DNA of 63,826 bases from assembly GCF_015354405.1 (NCBI RefSeq), contig NZ_JADKYP010000043.1:1-63826 (forward strand), in the 5' to 3' direction. Position 1 is the first letter of the stretch, and the number at the start of each line of letters is the position of its first letter. Source of the stretch: Nocardia sp. BSTN01 (lineage in GTDB: Bacteria; Actinomycetota; Actinomycetes; Mycobacteriales; Mycobacteriaceae). This document shows, in pieces, positions 44,954 through 53,819 of the stretch. The notes beneath the pieces were generated by a model. The model was not told the DNA's origin. It did no database searches and saw nothing but the letters and a program-made list of their open reading frames with translations. Position numbers and translations under genes: made by a program.

Positions 44954-45957
44954 CGACATTCGGTACGCGAATCAAGAATCGCTTCCAGGGCAACCGCTTC
45001 TTCTGGCTCGGCGTCATCGGCGCCGTCCTCATCGTGGTGCTGCTGGTGGTCTCCAGCGGGTACAAGAAGCTGGGTGTCGGCACCAAGGACGTGCAGGCGG
45101 AGTTCGTGCAGACCGCCGGCGTCCAGACCGGTGACAAGGTGAATGTCGCCGGTGTGCCGGTGGGCACGGTCGCCGGGGCGAAGCTCGAGGGTGACCACGT
45201 GCTGATCACCCTGCACGTGAACAACGACGTGAAGCTCGGCCCCGATGCCCGCGCCTCCATCAAGATGGCCACGCTGCTGGGCGCGCGCTACGTCGATCTC
45301 GACCCGGGCAACGGGAAAGGCTTGCCGGGCAACCGGATTCACAAGTCCAACACCAAGGTTCCCTACGACCTCGCCGATGTGGTGCAGATCGGCACCCCGA
45401 AGTTCGAGGCGCTCGACACCGAGAAGCTGGCCGAATCGCTGAAGGTGCTCGGCGACCAGATCGACGGTTCGCCGCAGCTGACCGCGCAGGCGCTCGACAG
45501 CGTCGGCGCGCTCGCCAAGACCATCAACGATCGGCGCGACCAGGTCGACGGTCTGCTCAAGGATCTGGACAAGGTCACCCGGATCCTCGGCGACAACCGC
45601 AACAGCGTGCTGCTGGTGATCACCCAGGGCGAGGCGATCGCAAGCCGGGTGATGGAACGCCAGGAGCTGCTCAAGCAACTGCTGAACAACACCGCGACCC
45701 TGACCAAGCAACTGCAGCAGATCGGCGCGGAGAACAACAACCAGCTCGGCCCGACCATCGAACAGCTGAACACGATGGCCCAGGGTCTGCAGAAGAACAA
45801 GGACAACCTGGACAAACTGTTGACGATCATGCCCGCGTCGCTGCGGCAGTTCAACAACGTGTTCGGCAACGGCCCCTACGGTGAGGTCGGTGTGCCGTGG
45901 CTGTTCCCGGACAACTGGTTGTGCTTCGCGCGAGTGATCGAGGGGTGCCAGGGATGA
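44950..45957 (+). CDS. mceC: Mce family protein MceC
   Basis: From ATG 44950 this subunit has 335 residues: a basic N-terminus, a membrane helix (about 17-37, FFWLGVIGAVLIVVLLVV), and the Mce domain with EFVQTAGVQTGDKVNVAGVPVGTVAGAKL. A helical region with heptad-like LLKDLDKVTRILGDNRNS and LLNNTATLTKQLQQ follows, and it ends NWLCFARVIEGCQG with two cysteines. A frame open upstream to 44857 is not used because ATGA coupling to mceB fits the operon pattern. The mceD start again overlaps the stop as ATGA. Confidence 0.93.
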   Translation: MTTFGTRIKNRFQGNRFFWLGVIGAVLIVVLLVVSSGYKKLGVGTKDVQAEFVQTAGVQTGDKVNVAGVPVGTVAGAKLEGDHVLITLHVNNDVKLGPDARASIKMATLLGARYVDLDPGNGKGLPGNRIHKSNTKVPYDLADVVQIGTPKFEALDTEKLAESLKVLGDQIDGSPQLTAQALDSVGALAKTINDRRDQVDGLLKDLDKVTRILGDNRNSVLLVITQGEAIASRVMERQELLKQLLNNTATLTKQLQQIGAENNNQLGPTIEQLNTMAQGLQKNKDNLDKLLTIMPASLRQFNNVFGNGPYGEVGVPWLFPDNWLCFARVIEGCQG

Positions 45958-47042
45958 TGCTGAACAAATGGCTGGCCCGAGCTACCAGGACGGTCGCGAT
46001 CGGTGCGGCCGTACTGGTGGCCGGCAGCTGCGGTTCGGTGCAGAACGCGGTGGGCGGTTCGACCCATATCACCGCCGACTTCCGCAATATCGCCGGCGTG
46101 TTCGAGGGCAATCCGATCACCGTGCTGGGACTCGAGGTCGGCAAGGTCGACAAGATCATCCCCAAGGGTGAGTACGTCGAGGTGCACATGACGGTGAACC
46201 ACGACGTCGACATTCCGAAGAATGTGACGGCGGCGATCGTGTCGCCCTCGATCGTGACCAACCGGCACATCGAGCTGACCCCGCGCTACACCGGCGGGCC
46301 CAAGTTGCCGGACAACACGCACCTGACCGTGCAGCAGACCCGCACCCCGGTCGAACTGGACACGATGATCAAGACCATCGATCAGTTCACCGCCGCGCTG
46401 AAGCCGGCACCGGGGCAGAAGGAGGGCCCGCTGTCGGGCACGCTGCTCTACGACATGGTCAACGGCCAGGGCGAGCGGATCCGCGACACGCTCAACGCGC
46501 TGTCGGGTGCGTTGAAGGTCGGCGTCGACAACAAGGACGCGATTTCGACCATCATCATCAAGCTCAACGAGCTGACCTCGATGCTGGCCGACAACGACCA
46601 GTCGGTGCGCGACTTCAGCAACAAGGTCACCCAGATGTCGTCGCTGCTGGCCGAGCAGGCGCCCGGTCTGCAGGCCACGCTGGATCAGCTCAACGACTTC
46701 CTCGCCAACACCAGCGGCGTCTTCAGCCAGTATCAGAGCCAGCTGTCGGAGAGCCTGACCGGGCTGACCAAGGTCACCGACCAGCTGCGGCAGAACGCGG
46801 CCGGTGTGATCGAGACCGTCGACGTGGCGCCGCTGCTGCTGCAGAACCTGGATCGCTCGATGGACCGCAACCGCGGCTTCGTCCGCCTGCACGCGGTGCT
46901 CGGCACGGCGCTGTCCGGTGAGGTCGTCAGCGTGTTCTGTGAACGCATTCAGATGAAGGCCGATGGCTGCCGGACCGGCAAGATCGAGGATTTCGGACCC
47001 GACCTCGGGTTGTCCGCCGCACTGTTGGGACTGACGAAATGA
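45954..47042 (+). CDS. mceD: Mce family protein MceD
   Basis: The 362-residue subunit begins MMLNKWLARATRTVAIGAAV with the segment LVAGSCGS, where Cys26 could be lipidated, although AGSC is only a borderline lipobox and MceD is usually not the lipoprotein. The Mce domain follows (ITADFRNIAGVFEGNPITVLGLEVGKVDKI), with a long coiled helical region (about 150-330). The C-terminus has FCERIQMKADGCR with two cysteines. The start overlaps the mceC stop and the stop overlaps the mceE start, both as ATGA. Confidence 0.92.
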   Translation: MMLNKWLARATRTVAIGAAVLVAGSCGSVQNAVGGSTHITADFRNIAGVFEGNPITVLGLEVGKVDKIIPKGEYVEVHMTVNHDVDIPKNVTAAIVSPSIVTNRHIELTPRYTGGPKLPDNTHLTVQQTRTPVELDTMIKTIDQFTAALKPAPGQKEGPLSGTLLYDMVNGQGERIRDTLNALSGALKVGVDNKDAISTIIIKLNELTSMLADNDQSVRDFSNKVTQMSSLLAEQAPGLQATLDQLNDFLANTSGVFSQYQSQLSESLTGLTKVTDQLRQNAAGVIETVDVAPLLLQNLDRSMDRNRGFVRLHAVLGTALSGEVVSVFCERIQMKADGCRTGKIEDFGPDLGLSAALLGLTK

Positions 47043-48133
47043 CGGTATCGACGCGCCTGCGGCGCACCTGGCTGGCCCTCGGCGTCTCGGCGACCGTGGC
47101 GGCCTCCGGCTGCGGTCTGACCGTGGAGAGTCTGCCGCTGCCCAAACCGGGGCAGTCCGGTGAGACCTATTCCCTGCACGCGATTTTCGCCAACGCGCTC
47201 AACCTGCCCGATCAGGCCAAGGTCAAGATCGGTGGTTCCGATGTCGGTGTGGTCACCCACATCTCGACCAAGAACTACCAGGCCATCGTCGACATGGACG
47301 TGCGCAAGGACATCACGCTGCCGCGCGATTCCACCGCCGAACTGCGCCAGGCCACTCCGCTGGGCGACGTCTTCGTGGCGCTGTCGAAGCCGAAGTCCGA
47401 CGAGACCACGCCGATGCTGAAGGACGGCGACACCATCGGCATCGACCACACCTCGGCCGGTGCCACCGTCGAGGAGCTGCTGCTCTCGGTCTCGATGCTG
47501 TTCAACGGTGGCGGTGTGGCCGCGCTGACCAAGCTGACCTCGGAACTGGATTCCGTGGTCGGCGGCCGGCCCGAACAGCTCGCGAGCCTGATCAAGCAGA
47601 TGACGAGTGTGGTCACCACGCTGCACGCCAACAGCGATCGCATCGACAGCACGCTCAACGGCTTCGACGCGCTGGCCAACACCATCGAGGCCAACCACGA
47701 CCAGCTGGGTCAGGTGGCGGATTCGCTGCCGCAGATGATCGGCGCCATCGCGGAGAACAACAAGCAGATCGGCGATCTGCTCGGCAAGATCTCCACCACC
47801 AGCGCGGCGCTCGGCGACTACGCCGAGACCAGCCACGATCAGCTGGCGAGCCTGCTCGAGAATGTGCACAAGCTGATGGACGCGCTGTCGCGGGCCGGTA
47901 ACGACCTCGGCCCCGCGCTGGACGCCCTGCACGAGATCCGGCCGAAGGTCGACGCCTCCTTCAAGGGCAACACCCTCGCCGTCGCCGCGACCCTGACCCA
48001 GCTCGACGTCGGCCTGCTCACCGACCCGCCGCACAGCAAGTTCTGGGATGTGCGCGATCTGCAGGACATGGCGGGCAGTTTGATCCAGGTGCTGCAGATC
48101 GTCTACGGCCGAGTGACAGGGGGCCACCGATGA
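47039..48133 (+). CDS. mceE: Mce family lipoprotein MceE (LprK-type)
   Basis: MceE is the lipoprotein subunit (LprK in M. tuberculosis mce1). The 364-residue protein has a signal peptide with lipobox around Cys25 (TVAASGCGLTVESLPLPKPG). The Mce domain contains FANALNLPDQAKVKIGGSDVGVVTHI and DSTAELRQATPLGDVFVAL. The rest is helical with repeated LADTLP-like spacing (SDRIDSTLNGFDALANTIEA and NHDQLGQVADSLPQM). Overlaps of four bases at both ends couple its translation to mceD and mceF. Confidence 0.94.
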   Translation: MTVSTRLRRTWLALGVSATVAASGCGLTVESLPLPKPGQSGETYSLHAIFANALNLPDQAKVKIGGSDVGVVTHISTKNYQAIVDMDVRKDITLPRDSTAELRQATPLGDVFVALSKPKSDETTPMLKDGDTIGIDHTSAGATVEELLLSVSMLFNGGGVAALTKLTSELDSVVGGRPEQLASLIKQMTSVVTTLHANSDRIDSTLNGFDALANTIEANHDQLGQVADSLPQMIGAIAENNKQIGDLLGKISTTSAALGDYAETSHDQLASLLENVHKLMDALSRAGNDLGPALDALHEIRPKVDASFKGNTLAVAATLTQLDVGLLTDPPHSKFWDVRDLQDMAGSLIQVLQIVYGRVTGGHR

Positions 48134-49299
48134 GCTGGCTGCTGCGACACAAACTGCTGCTGTCCACGATCGGACTGGTAATCGCGTTCGTCGTGGGTGC
48201 GACGTACCTGGCGGTGGACGTGATGCGGATCAATCCGCTGCGCAGTACCTACACGGTCACGGTCGCACTCGACCGCTCCGGCGGTCTGCAACCGGGCAAC
48301 GACGTCACGCTGCGCGGATTCCGTGTCGGCAAGGTCAATTCGATCAAGCTGGCGGATCGCGGCGCCTCGATCGCGGCCGAAGCCCAGATCGACACCCGGT
48401 ACAAGATCCCGAAGGCGACCCAGGTCGTGGTGCACGCCCTCTCGGCCGCCGGTGAGCAGTACATCGACTTCCAGCCCGAAACCGACAAGGGTCCGTACCT
48501 CACCGACGGGTCGGTGATCCCGTTCGATCCGCAGAAGGTGCAGACCCCGACCCCCGTGTCGGCGGTGCTGGAGAACGCCAGCGGATTCTTCGATCAGATC
48601 GACCCGGACCGGTTCAGCACGATCCTCACCGAATTCGACACCGCGCTCAGCGGCGGACAGGATCAGCTGCGCGACATGGTCGATGCGCTGAGCCTCGTGA
48701 CGGCCGGTCTGGACAATCTGCTGCCGCAGACCACCAACCTGCTCACCAGCCTGCGGACCATCGCCGCCACCACGTCGAACGCGCAGCCCGATCTGAGCAC
48801 CCTGACCCAGAACTCGTCGACGTTGTTCACCCAGTTCAACAACGCCAACGACGAACTCCGCAAGGTGCTGGACCAGGCCCCGGCGCAGATGAAGTCGCTG
48901 GGCGCGACGCTGGACGAGACCACCGATCCGATCACCAGCCTGGCGACCAACTTCGTGGCCGTCACCAAGGCGGCGCAGCTGCGGCTGCCGGCGCTGCGGG
49001 CGCTGTTCCCGTCGCTGGGCGTCGGTAGTTCGGCCATAGGGGTGCCGGCCCACGACGGAGAGTTCTATACGATCATCGATATCTGGCCGCGCCCGTTCTG
49101 CCAGTACTCGCACGCGCCGGTCGCGCCGTCCGTCGTGACCGACGGTACGTTCCCGAAGTACAACTATTGCACCAACGCACCTCCGGACCAGCAGATTCGT
49201 GGTTCGGCGAACGCGCCGCGGCCCGACGTTCCGAACAACGGAGCGCAGATGCCGTCGGGTGCCGATCCGAACGCTCGGACCCCGAAGCCGGTGCGGTAA
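48130..49299 (+). CDS. mceF: Mce family protein MceF
   Basis: This last Mce subunit has 389 residues: an N-terminal helix (about 9-30, LLLSTIGLVIAFVVGATYLA), the Mce domain with LDRSGGLQPGNDVTLRGFRVGKVNSIKL and VHALSAAGEQYIDFQPETDKG, and helices up to about 300. A C-terminal tail has a cysteine pair (PFCQYSHAPV and YNYCTNAPPD) and a disordered Asn/Pro-rich end. It starts inside the mceE stop (ATGA). A 61-base gap separates it from the Mce-associated gene. Confidence 0.93.
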   Translation: MSWLLRHKLLLSTIGLVIAFVVGATYLAVDVMRINPLRSTYTVTVALDRSGGLQPGNDVTLRGFRVGKVNSIKLADRGASIAAEAQIDTRYKIPKATQVVVHALSAAGEQYIDFQPETDKGPYLTDGSVIPFDPQKVQTPTPVSAVLENASGFFDQIDPDRFSTILTEFDTALSGGQDQLRDMVDALSLVTAGLDNLLPQTTNLLTSLRTIAATTSNAQPDLSTLTQNSSTLFTQFNNANDELRKVLDQAPAQMKSLGATLDETTDPITSLATNFVAVTKAAQLRLPALRALFPSLGVGSSAIGVPAHDGEFYTIIDIWPRPFCQYSHAPVAPSVVTDGTFPKYNYCTNAPPDQQIRGSANAPRPDVPNNGAQMPSGADPNARTPKPVR

Positions 49300-49360
49300 G
49301 TAGAGTGGCCCGAAACATACGGCGTGGTTTCCACATGCCGGGAAGGTGACAGATCGATTC

Positions 49361-50233
49361 ATGTCCGATGACGACACCGCCAAGGACAAGGCGAACAACG
49401 ATGCCGCGTCGACCGAGAAGGTCGACGCGGCGCAAGACAGCACCGCCGCGGACGCAACGGTCAAGTTCGAATCGGACTCGTCGGTTGCCGCCGATAAGGG
49501 TGCCGATACCGCGAAGACGGCCGATGCGGACAAGACGGTGAAGCTCGAGACCGCGAGCCCGGCCGCGGCCGATGCGGCAACCACCAAGTTCGCGGCCCCC
49601 GCCCCGGCGAGTGCGCCCTCCTCCGGGAAGAGCACGCCGTGGGTGCCGATCGTGTCGGCCTTCGCCGCGGGGGTGCTGCTGGTGGCCGCGATCACCGCGG
49701 TGGTGGTCTTCTATCTGAAGGCCGACAATCGCGAGGATCAGCTCGCCGCGCGCGATGATTCGACCAAGGCGGCGTGCGATTTCGGTAAGGCCGTGGCCAG
49801 CTACGACTCGAAGGATCTCGACGCCTACTTCAAGAGCGTCAACGATCTCTCGACGGGTGAGTGGGGCAAGTTCTTCAGCGGCGCCTCGGACACGTTGAAG
49901 CAGGCCATGGTCAGCGTGCAGGCCAAGTCGAAGCTGGACGAGATCCACTGCGCGTGGGAGTCCGGCAACGACAGCCAGGCCAACGTGGTGCTGGTGATCA
50001 CGCAGGAGCAGACCAACCAGGCCGTTCCGCAGCCGGACAAGCTGACCATCCCGGGCGTGGCCCAGATGGAGAAGCACGACGGCAAGTGGCTGGTCGCGAA
50101 GTTCGACTCGCCGGTCACCAAGGGAATGGGTCCGTCCGCTCCGGCGCCGGGTGCGGCGCAGCCGGCCCCGGGTACCGGCCCGCAGGCCAACGGCGGTGCC
50201 CAGCCCGCCCCGGCCCCGCAGCCGGGTAACTGA
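49361..50233 (+). CDS. Mce-associated membrane protein
   Basis: Mce-associated (Mas) proteins follow mce operons and stabilise or accompany the transporter. The 290-residue protein has a charged, disordered cytoplasmic N-terminus (1-92), a membrane helix (about 96-119, PIVSAFAAGVLLVAAITAVVV), and an external domain (about 125-245) with CDFGKAVASYDSKDLDAYFK and GKWLVAKFDSPV. A Pro/Ala/Gly tail ends the protein. The N-terminus repeats a small motif three times (ATVKFES, KTVKLET, ATTKFAA). I prefer ATG 49361; a GTG at 49346 overlaps the GGAAGG site. Only one Mas gene is present. Confidence 0.85.
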   Translation: MSDDDTAKDKANNDAASTEKVDAAQDSTAADATVKFESDSSVAADKGADTAKTADADKTVKLETASPAAADAATTKFAAPAPASAPSSGKSTPWVPIVSAFAAGVLLVAAITAVVVFYLKADNREDQLAARDDSTKAACDFGKAVASYDSKDLDAYFKSVNDLSTGEWGKFFSGASDTLKQAMVSVQAKSKLDEIHCAWESGNDSQANVVLVITQEQTNQAVPQPDKLTIPGVAQMEKHDGKWLVAKFDSPVTKGMGPSAPAPGAAQPAPGTGPQANGGAQPAPAPQPGN

Positions 50234-50253
50234 ATCCGGTTACAGCACAACGC

Positions 50254-50290
50254 TTCCGGCCCCGCGACGGTTTCCGTCGCGGGGCCGGAA
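50254..50290. terminator. Terminator of the mce operon
   Basis: Perfect 17-bp inverted repeat TTCCGGCCCCGCGACGG / CCGTCGCGGGGCCGGAA with a TTT loop, 20 bases after the last mce-associated stop. Confidence 0.9.
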
Positions 50291-50422
50291 CGCGTTCGAG
50301 GGCGATTCGGACTGTGAACACGGCGCGGTCCGGGCGGCCGAGGTGGCGGCAACCGGGCGCCTCCGGCGGTGGGCCGACCCACCACCGCCGGAAGCCATTC
50401 GGTTGGTCTGACGCGTGCCCGG

Positions 50423-51046
50423 TCAGAAGAGGGTGAGGGCGTCCGCGGTTTCGGCTGTCGCGCGTCCGCGTTTCGGCGCCGGCTTGTCGGTGACGACGAC
50501 CGTCAGCGGCGTCGTCGCGGCGGTGTCCGGCATCGTCTCGGCGGGTGCCGCGGCGGGGCGCACCGCGGAAGGCAACGGCGGAAGATCGATGATGCCGTTC
50601 GGGGTCGCATCGGCTCGGCCCGCGGCGGCGCGGGCGGCCTCCCCGGCGAGTTTGTCGGCCTGTTCGTTGTAGTAGTTGCCGACATGCCCGCGCACCCAGC
50701 GAAAACGCACCGGGCCCGGCCGGGTGGCGATCGCGTGATCGATCCACTGGACGAGTTCCACATTCTTCACCGCGCTGCCGGTGGCGGTGCGCCAGCCGTT
50801 GAGGCGCCAGCTCGGTAGCCATTCCGACGCACATTTGATCGCGTACAGCGAATCGCTCTCGATGAACAGCGGTTCGGGGCCCGGATGCGCGCGAATCGCC
50901 TCCAGAACCGCGCGTAGCTCGGCCACCTGGTTGGTGCCGGAGGCCGCGCCGGCGCTGGCTGAACTGCCCTGATGATTGACCCACGCCCAGCCGATGGCGC
51001 CGCCAGGATTGCGCAGGCAGGATCCGTCGGTGCTCACGATGATCAT
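50423..51046 (-). CDS. rnhA: Ribonuclease HI
   Basis: RNase HI cuts the RNA strand of RNA-DNA hybrids. From ATG 51046 the protein has 207 residues. The catalytic set is complete: Asp7 in IIVSTDGSCLRNPGG, Glu43 in QVAELRAVLEAI, Asp65 in FIESDSLYAI, His121 in VRGHVGN, and Asp131 in NEQADKLA. The domain covers residues 1-140. The remaining 65 residues are a low-complexity Pro/Ala/Thr tail with a basic PAPKRGRATAE end. A frame open upstream to 51154 is not conserved. The SRPBCC gene ends ten bases upstream on the same strand. Confidence 0.94.
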   Translation of the reverse strand: MIIVSTDGSCLRNPGGAIGWAWVNHQGSSASAGAASGTNQVAELRAVLEAIRAHPGPEPLFIESDSLYAIKCASEWLPSWRLNGWRTATGSAVKNVELVQWIDHAIATRPGPVRFRWVRGHVGNYYNEQADKLAGEAARAAAGRADATPNGIIDLPPLPSAVRPAAAPAETMPDTAATTPLTVVVTDKPAPKRGRATAETADALTLF

Positions 51047-51056
51047 GACCGGTACC

Positions 51057-51608
51057 CTACGCAATCCGGCCGACAAGATCCGTGCCGTGGAATTCCTCGA
51101 TTTCTCTGCGCAATTGCGTCTCGCTGCGACGGACCGCCGCCTTGGCCAGCGCATCGATGGCCTTGGCGGCCGGGCGGGCGGCCCAGCCGTGCGCCGGCGG
51201 ATAGTCGGCCTCCGAGGTCAGCACCGACCGGCCGTACCCGAGCGGATCGAATCGCAGTGTCAACGTGGCGAGCGCGGGGGCGGCTTCCGACTTCTGCGAC
51301 GACGCGTTCTGCGACGACGCGGCGGGGTCCTGCGCAGGCGCCACCTTCCCCGGCCGGCGCCTGCGCAGGGTGTACCCGATGACCGCGTTGCGGCGGTATT
51401 CGGTGATCTCACAGTCGACCGTGGGATGCCACAGCCCCAGCCGGAACGTCGCCGCGTAGACCGCACCCGGTCCGTGGCCGGCCTCGCCGACCGGTTCGAA
51501 CGCTGCGATACCGAACATCCAATCCGGGACGAACAGATGGTTGTCGGTATACGTGAATGCGACCTCCACCGGAGCCCCGACATCGCTCGCGTACCTGATG
51601 TGGCCCAT
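51057..51608 (-). CDS. SRPBCC superfamily protein
   Basis: Members of this fold bind hydrophobic ligands in a deep cavity. The 183-residue protein starts MGHIRYASDVGAPVEVAFTY (ATG 51608, GGGAGG upstream) and has the START/polyketide cyclase-like pattern YTDNHLFVPDWMFGIAAFEPVG, then TFRLGLWHPTVDCEITEYRRN. It ends with a long amphipathic helix (AKAIDALAKAAVRRSETQLRREIEEF). An insert of about 20 residues (near 95-115) contains the tandem repeat SSQNA/SSQKS, encoded by two adjacent 15-bp copies. The ligand is unknown. It lies upstream of rnhA and is probably co-transcribed. Confidence 0.82.
   Translation of the reverse strand: MGHIRYASDVGAPVEVAFTYTDNHLFVPDWMFGIAAFEPVGEAGHGPGAVYAATFRLGLWHPTVDCEITEYRRNAVIGYTLRRRRPGKVAPAQDPAASSQNASSQKSEAAPALATLTLRFDPLGYGRSVLTSEADYPPAHGWAARPAAKAIDALAKAAVRRSETQLRREIEEFHGTDLVGRIA
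51292..51321 (-). repeat. 15-bp tandem repeat inside SRPBCC gene
   Basis: TTCTGCGACGACGCG occurs twice in a row (51292-51306 and 51307-51321). It is in frame and encodes the repeated SSQNA-type insert. Confidence 0.85.
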
Positions 51609-51786
51609 AGGCCCTCCCTGCTCCACGCTTGCCACAAAAGTACTACAGAATTCCTCTTTATTAAATGGTTACCGGGGAATAACGTGCGGCCCGCGGACCG
51701 AGTGGCGAATAACCGCTGACGAGGACAAATGCAGAAACGACCAGTACGTTTCGAGTGTGCTCGACAGGAGCGGACACAGACGACAA

Positions 51787-51817
51787 CCGGCCGGGCACCT
51801 TGACGGTACCCGGCCGG
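51787..51817. terminator. Hairpin terminator after the orphan membrane protein gene
   Basis: CCGGCCGGGCACC and GGTACCCGGCCGG form a 13-base stem with one mismatch and a 5-base loop, 16 bases past the minus-strand stop at 51833. Confidence 0.75.
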
Positions 51818-51832
51818 AAGGATGTTGAAACG

Positions 51833-52603
51833 CTATGCCACCGCGGAATCCGGCGCTGCCGGAAGCACTGCCGCCTGCGTCGAATCGGCGGCGGCCGGAT
51901 CGCCGGTGTGGTTCACAGGAATCCGCTCCGGACCGGCCGAGGGCACCGGAGCCGGGCGCGCGTGCCGCTGAACCTGTACGTTGTGCCGACCCAGCAGTGG
52001 ATCGCTCATCGCGACGCTGAACTCGCCACTGTGCACGTCGACGTCGGTGCGGAATTCGGTCACCGCATCCGGCGCGGAGCCCTGCCGATGATCCGGACCG
52101 GCGTTCGCACCCAAGGCGGCCGGCACATTCGTGTCGAGGGTGACGGCGAACGAATGCTGTTGTGTCCTCGACAGATTCGCCCCGACGTAGGTTTCTCCGG
52201 TGAGGTTCAGGCGTCCCCCGACGCCGCCCGGACGGGAACTTGCGGGTGCGGTGTCGATGCTCGATGAGCGGTCCGCCGGGCCGGGCACGATGCGCACCGG
52301 CGCTGCCGCGCCATCGGCCGCGAGGACCGGCAGGCGACGGGATTCGGCGGCCGGGCGCCACGACCCGGTGGTGGCAGGAGTGCTGCTCGGTGACGCCTCG
52401 GATCGGTCGGTGTCGGGTGCCGGGACGATGGTGTCGCCTCGTTCGCCGGAGCCGATGACGGCCGGTAAGCCGGTACCGGCGATCTGATTGACGATGTAGG
52501 TTCCGGCGGCGACCGTCAGGCCGATACTCGCCATTCCGGCGAGTACGACGGCGGTGTGCTGCAGAATTTGGCCGGTGGACCGGGACTGCGCGGACTGAGC
52601 CAT
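51833..52603 (-). CDS. Uncharacterised membrane-anchored protein
   Basis: This 256-residue protein is not recognised. It starts MAQSAQSRSTGQILQHTAVV (ATG 52603, GGGAAGGA upstream) and has one N-terminal membrane helix or uncleaved signal (about 17-40). Ser/Thr/Pro/Ala-rich low-complexity stretches lie on both sides of a more structured central part (about 125-205) with GGRLNLTGETYVGANLSRTQQ, FAVTLDTNVPAAL, TEFRTDVDVHSGEFSVAMSD and RHNVQVQRH. The strands suggest a small outer beta-domain. It is bordered by its own terminator and by a gene-free stretch with a palindrome upstream. Confidence 0.65.
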   Translation of the reverse strand: MAQSAQSRSTGQILQHTAVVLAGMASIGLTVAAGTYIVNQIAGTGLPAVIGSGERGDTIVPAPDTDRSEASPSSTPATTGSWRPAAESRRLPVLAADGAAAPVRIVPGPADRSSSIDTAPASSRPGGVGGRLNLTGETYVGANLSRTQQHSFAVTLDTNVPAALGANAGPDHRQGSAPDAVTEFRTDVDVHSGEFSVAMSDPLLGRHNVQVQRHARPAPVPSAGPERIPVNHTGDPAAADSTQAAVLPAAPDSAVA

Positions 52604-52972
52604 AGCGGTGCGTCCTTCCCTCTCCCCTGGTTCCCCTCGTTGCCGACCCGCACCGTTGAAAGTCGTACGCACGTCCAGGTTACTGCCTGTCGTCGGGGGA
52701 TTCCGAGACCGTGCGGTCAAGATCACAACGGCGGGCGAAGCGGCGTGAAACCGCTGTTCACATCGTCCGGAGGGTGCCGGTGCGCCGCCTACGGCCGCTG
52801 GGCGCGCAGGTTTGCGTCGGAATAGTGCCGGGTAACCCGACAAAGCTGGCGAGCGTCAACTTCGAGATGCGATCTCGAAGTCCTCCGGCCAACGGCGTCC
52901 GGTCGACCACAAGCACGTCGCACCCTGAGTGGGCGCTCGCCCGCTCTCTCCGAATCCTTCAGGCGCACATCG
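52604..52972. other. 369-base gene-free stretch with a 10-bp palindrome
   Basis: No gene is seen between the orphan membrane protein and the TIGR03084-type gene. At 52859-52881 lies a perfect inverted repeat ACTTCGAGAT-GCG-ATCTCGAAGT, which could be an operator or weak terminator for the gene ending at 52973. Confidence 0.6.
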
Positions 52973-53764
52973 TCAGGCGAACTGGCCCACTTCGCGCCCC
53001 GATCCCGGAGGCCCGGCGAACGCCTGCGCGATCGTCAACCATTCCGCGGCGTCGCTTCCGGTGGCCACCAGCGGGAGATCGTCCCGATGCCGGCGCTGCG
53101 TCACCAGCAGGCAGAAGTCCGACGCCGACCCGCTCACGCGCTGCGCGGCATCCTCCGGTCCCCAGCTCCAGACCGATCCGTCCGGTGCGGTGAGCTCGAC
53201 TCGGAACGGTTCCGCGGGTGCCTGGCGACCGTGCACGGTGTAGGCGAAATCGCGGGTCCGCACGCCGATATGCGCGATATTGCGCAATCGCGCCGTCGGC
53301 GTCCGCGCCGCGCCCAGCGCATCGGCGACGTCCTGACCGTGCGCCCACGTCTCCATCAACCGTGCGCTCACCATCGACATCGGGCTCATCGGCGGCCCGA
53401 ACCAGGGCAATTTCGTGCCGGCGGGTACCGCGCGCAGCGCCTGCGCCAAACCGGTCCGGCCGCGACGCCACCGCTCGAGCAGTTCCGGCGCCGGTGTGCC
53501 CGCCACCTCGGCGGCCGCGTCGTCGACGAACGTGGCGATCGTGGCGGTCGCCTCGCGCAGTAGTTCGGCGAACGCCGCGGCATCGGTGGCCGCGATCGTC
53601 GAAACCTCGTCGGTCCAGGTCAGGTGGGCGATCTGGTGTGCGATGGTCCAGCCCGGGGCGGGCGTCTCCCGCGTCCAGCCGGCCGGATCCAGCGGCGCGA
53701 CGAGACGGTCCAGGTCCGCGCATTCGGCCTCGAAGTCGTCGAGCAGCGCCTCTAGATCAGCCAT
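52973..53764 (-). CDS. TIGR03084-type DinB-fold metal-binding protein
   Basis: The 263-residue protein resembles the TIGR03084 family, relatives of mycothiol-dependent maleylpyruvate isomerases with a DinB four-helix bundle. It begins [21 protein letters not shown] (ATG 53764). Likely metal ligands are the histidines in [15 protein letters not shown] (about 53-60) and [14 protein letters not shown] (about 140-145). [22 protein letters not shown] is characteristic. The C-terminal half carries a beta-rich domain ([16 protein letters not shown]). Members probably use mycothiol in a detoxification or ring-degradation step. The substrate is unknown. Confidence 0.88.
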   Translation of the reverse strand: MADLEALLDDFEAECADLDRLVAPLDPAGWTRETPAPGWTIAHQIAHLTWTDEVSTIAATDAAAFAELLREATATIATFVDDAAAEVAGTPAPELLERWRRGRTGLAQALRAVPAGTKLPWFGPPMSPMSMVSARLMETWAHGQDVADALGAARTPTARLRNIAHIGVRTRDFAYTVHGRQAPAEPFRVELTAPDGSVWSWGPEDAAQRVSGSASDFCLLVTQRRHRDDLPLVATGSDAAEWLTIAQAFAGPPGSGREVGQFA

Positions 53765-53819
53765 GACCGAAAGCATGGCAACGCCCCGAAAAAAATGCAA
53801 GCACGCGTGCTTGTATTTT

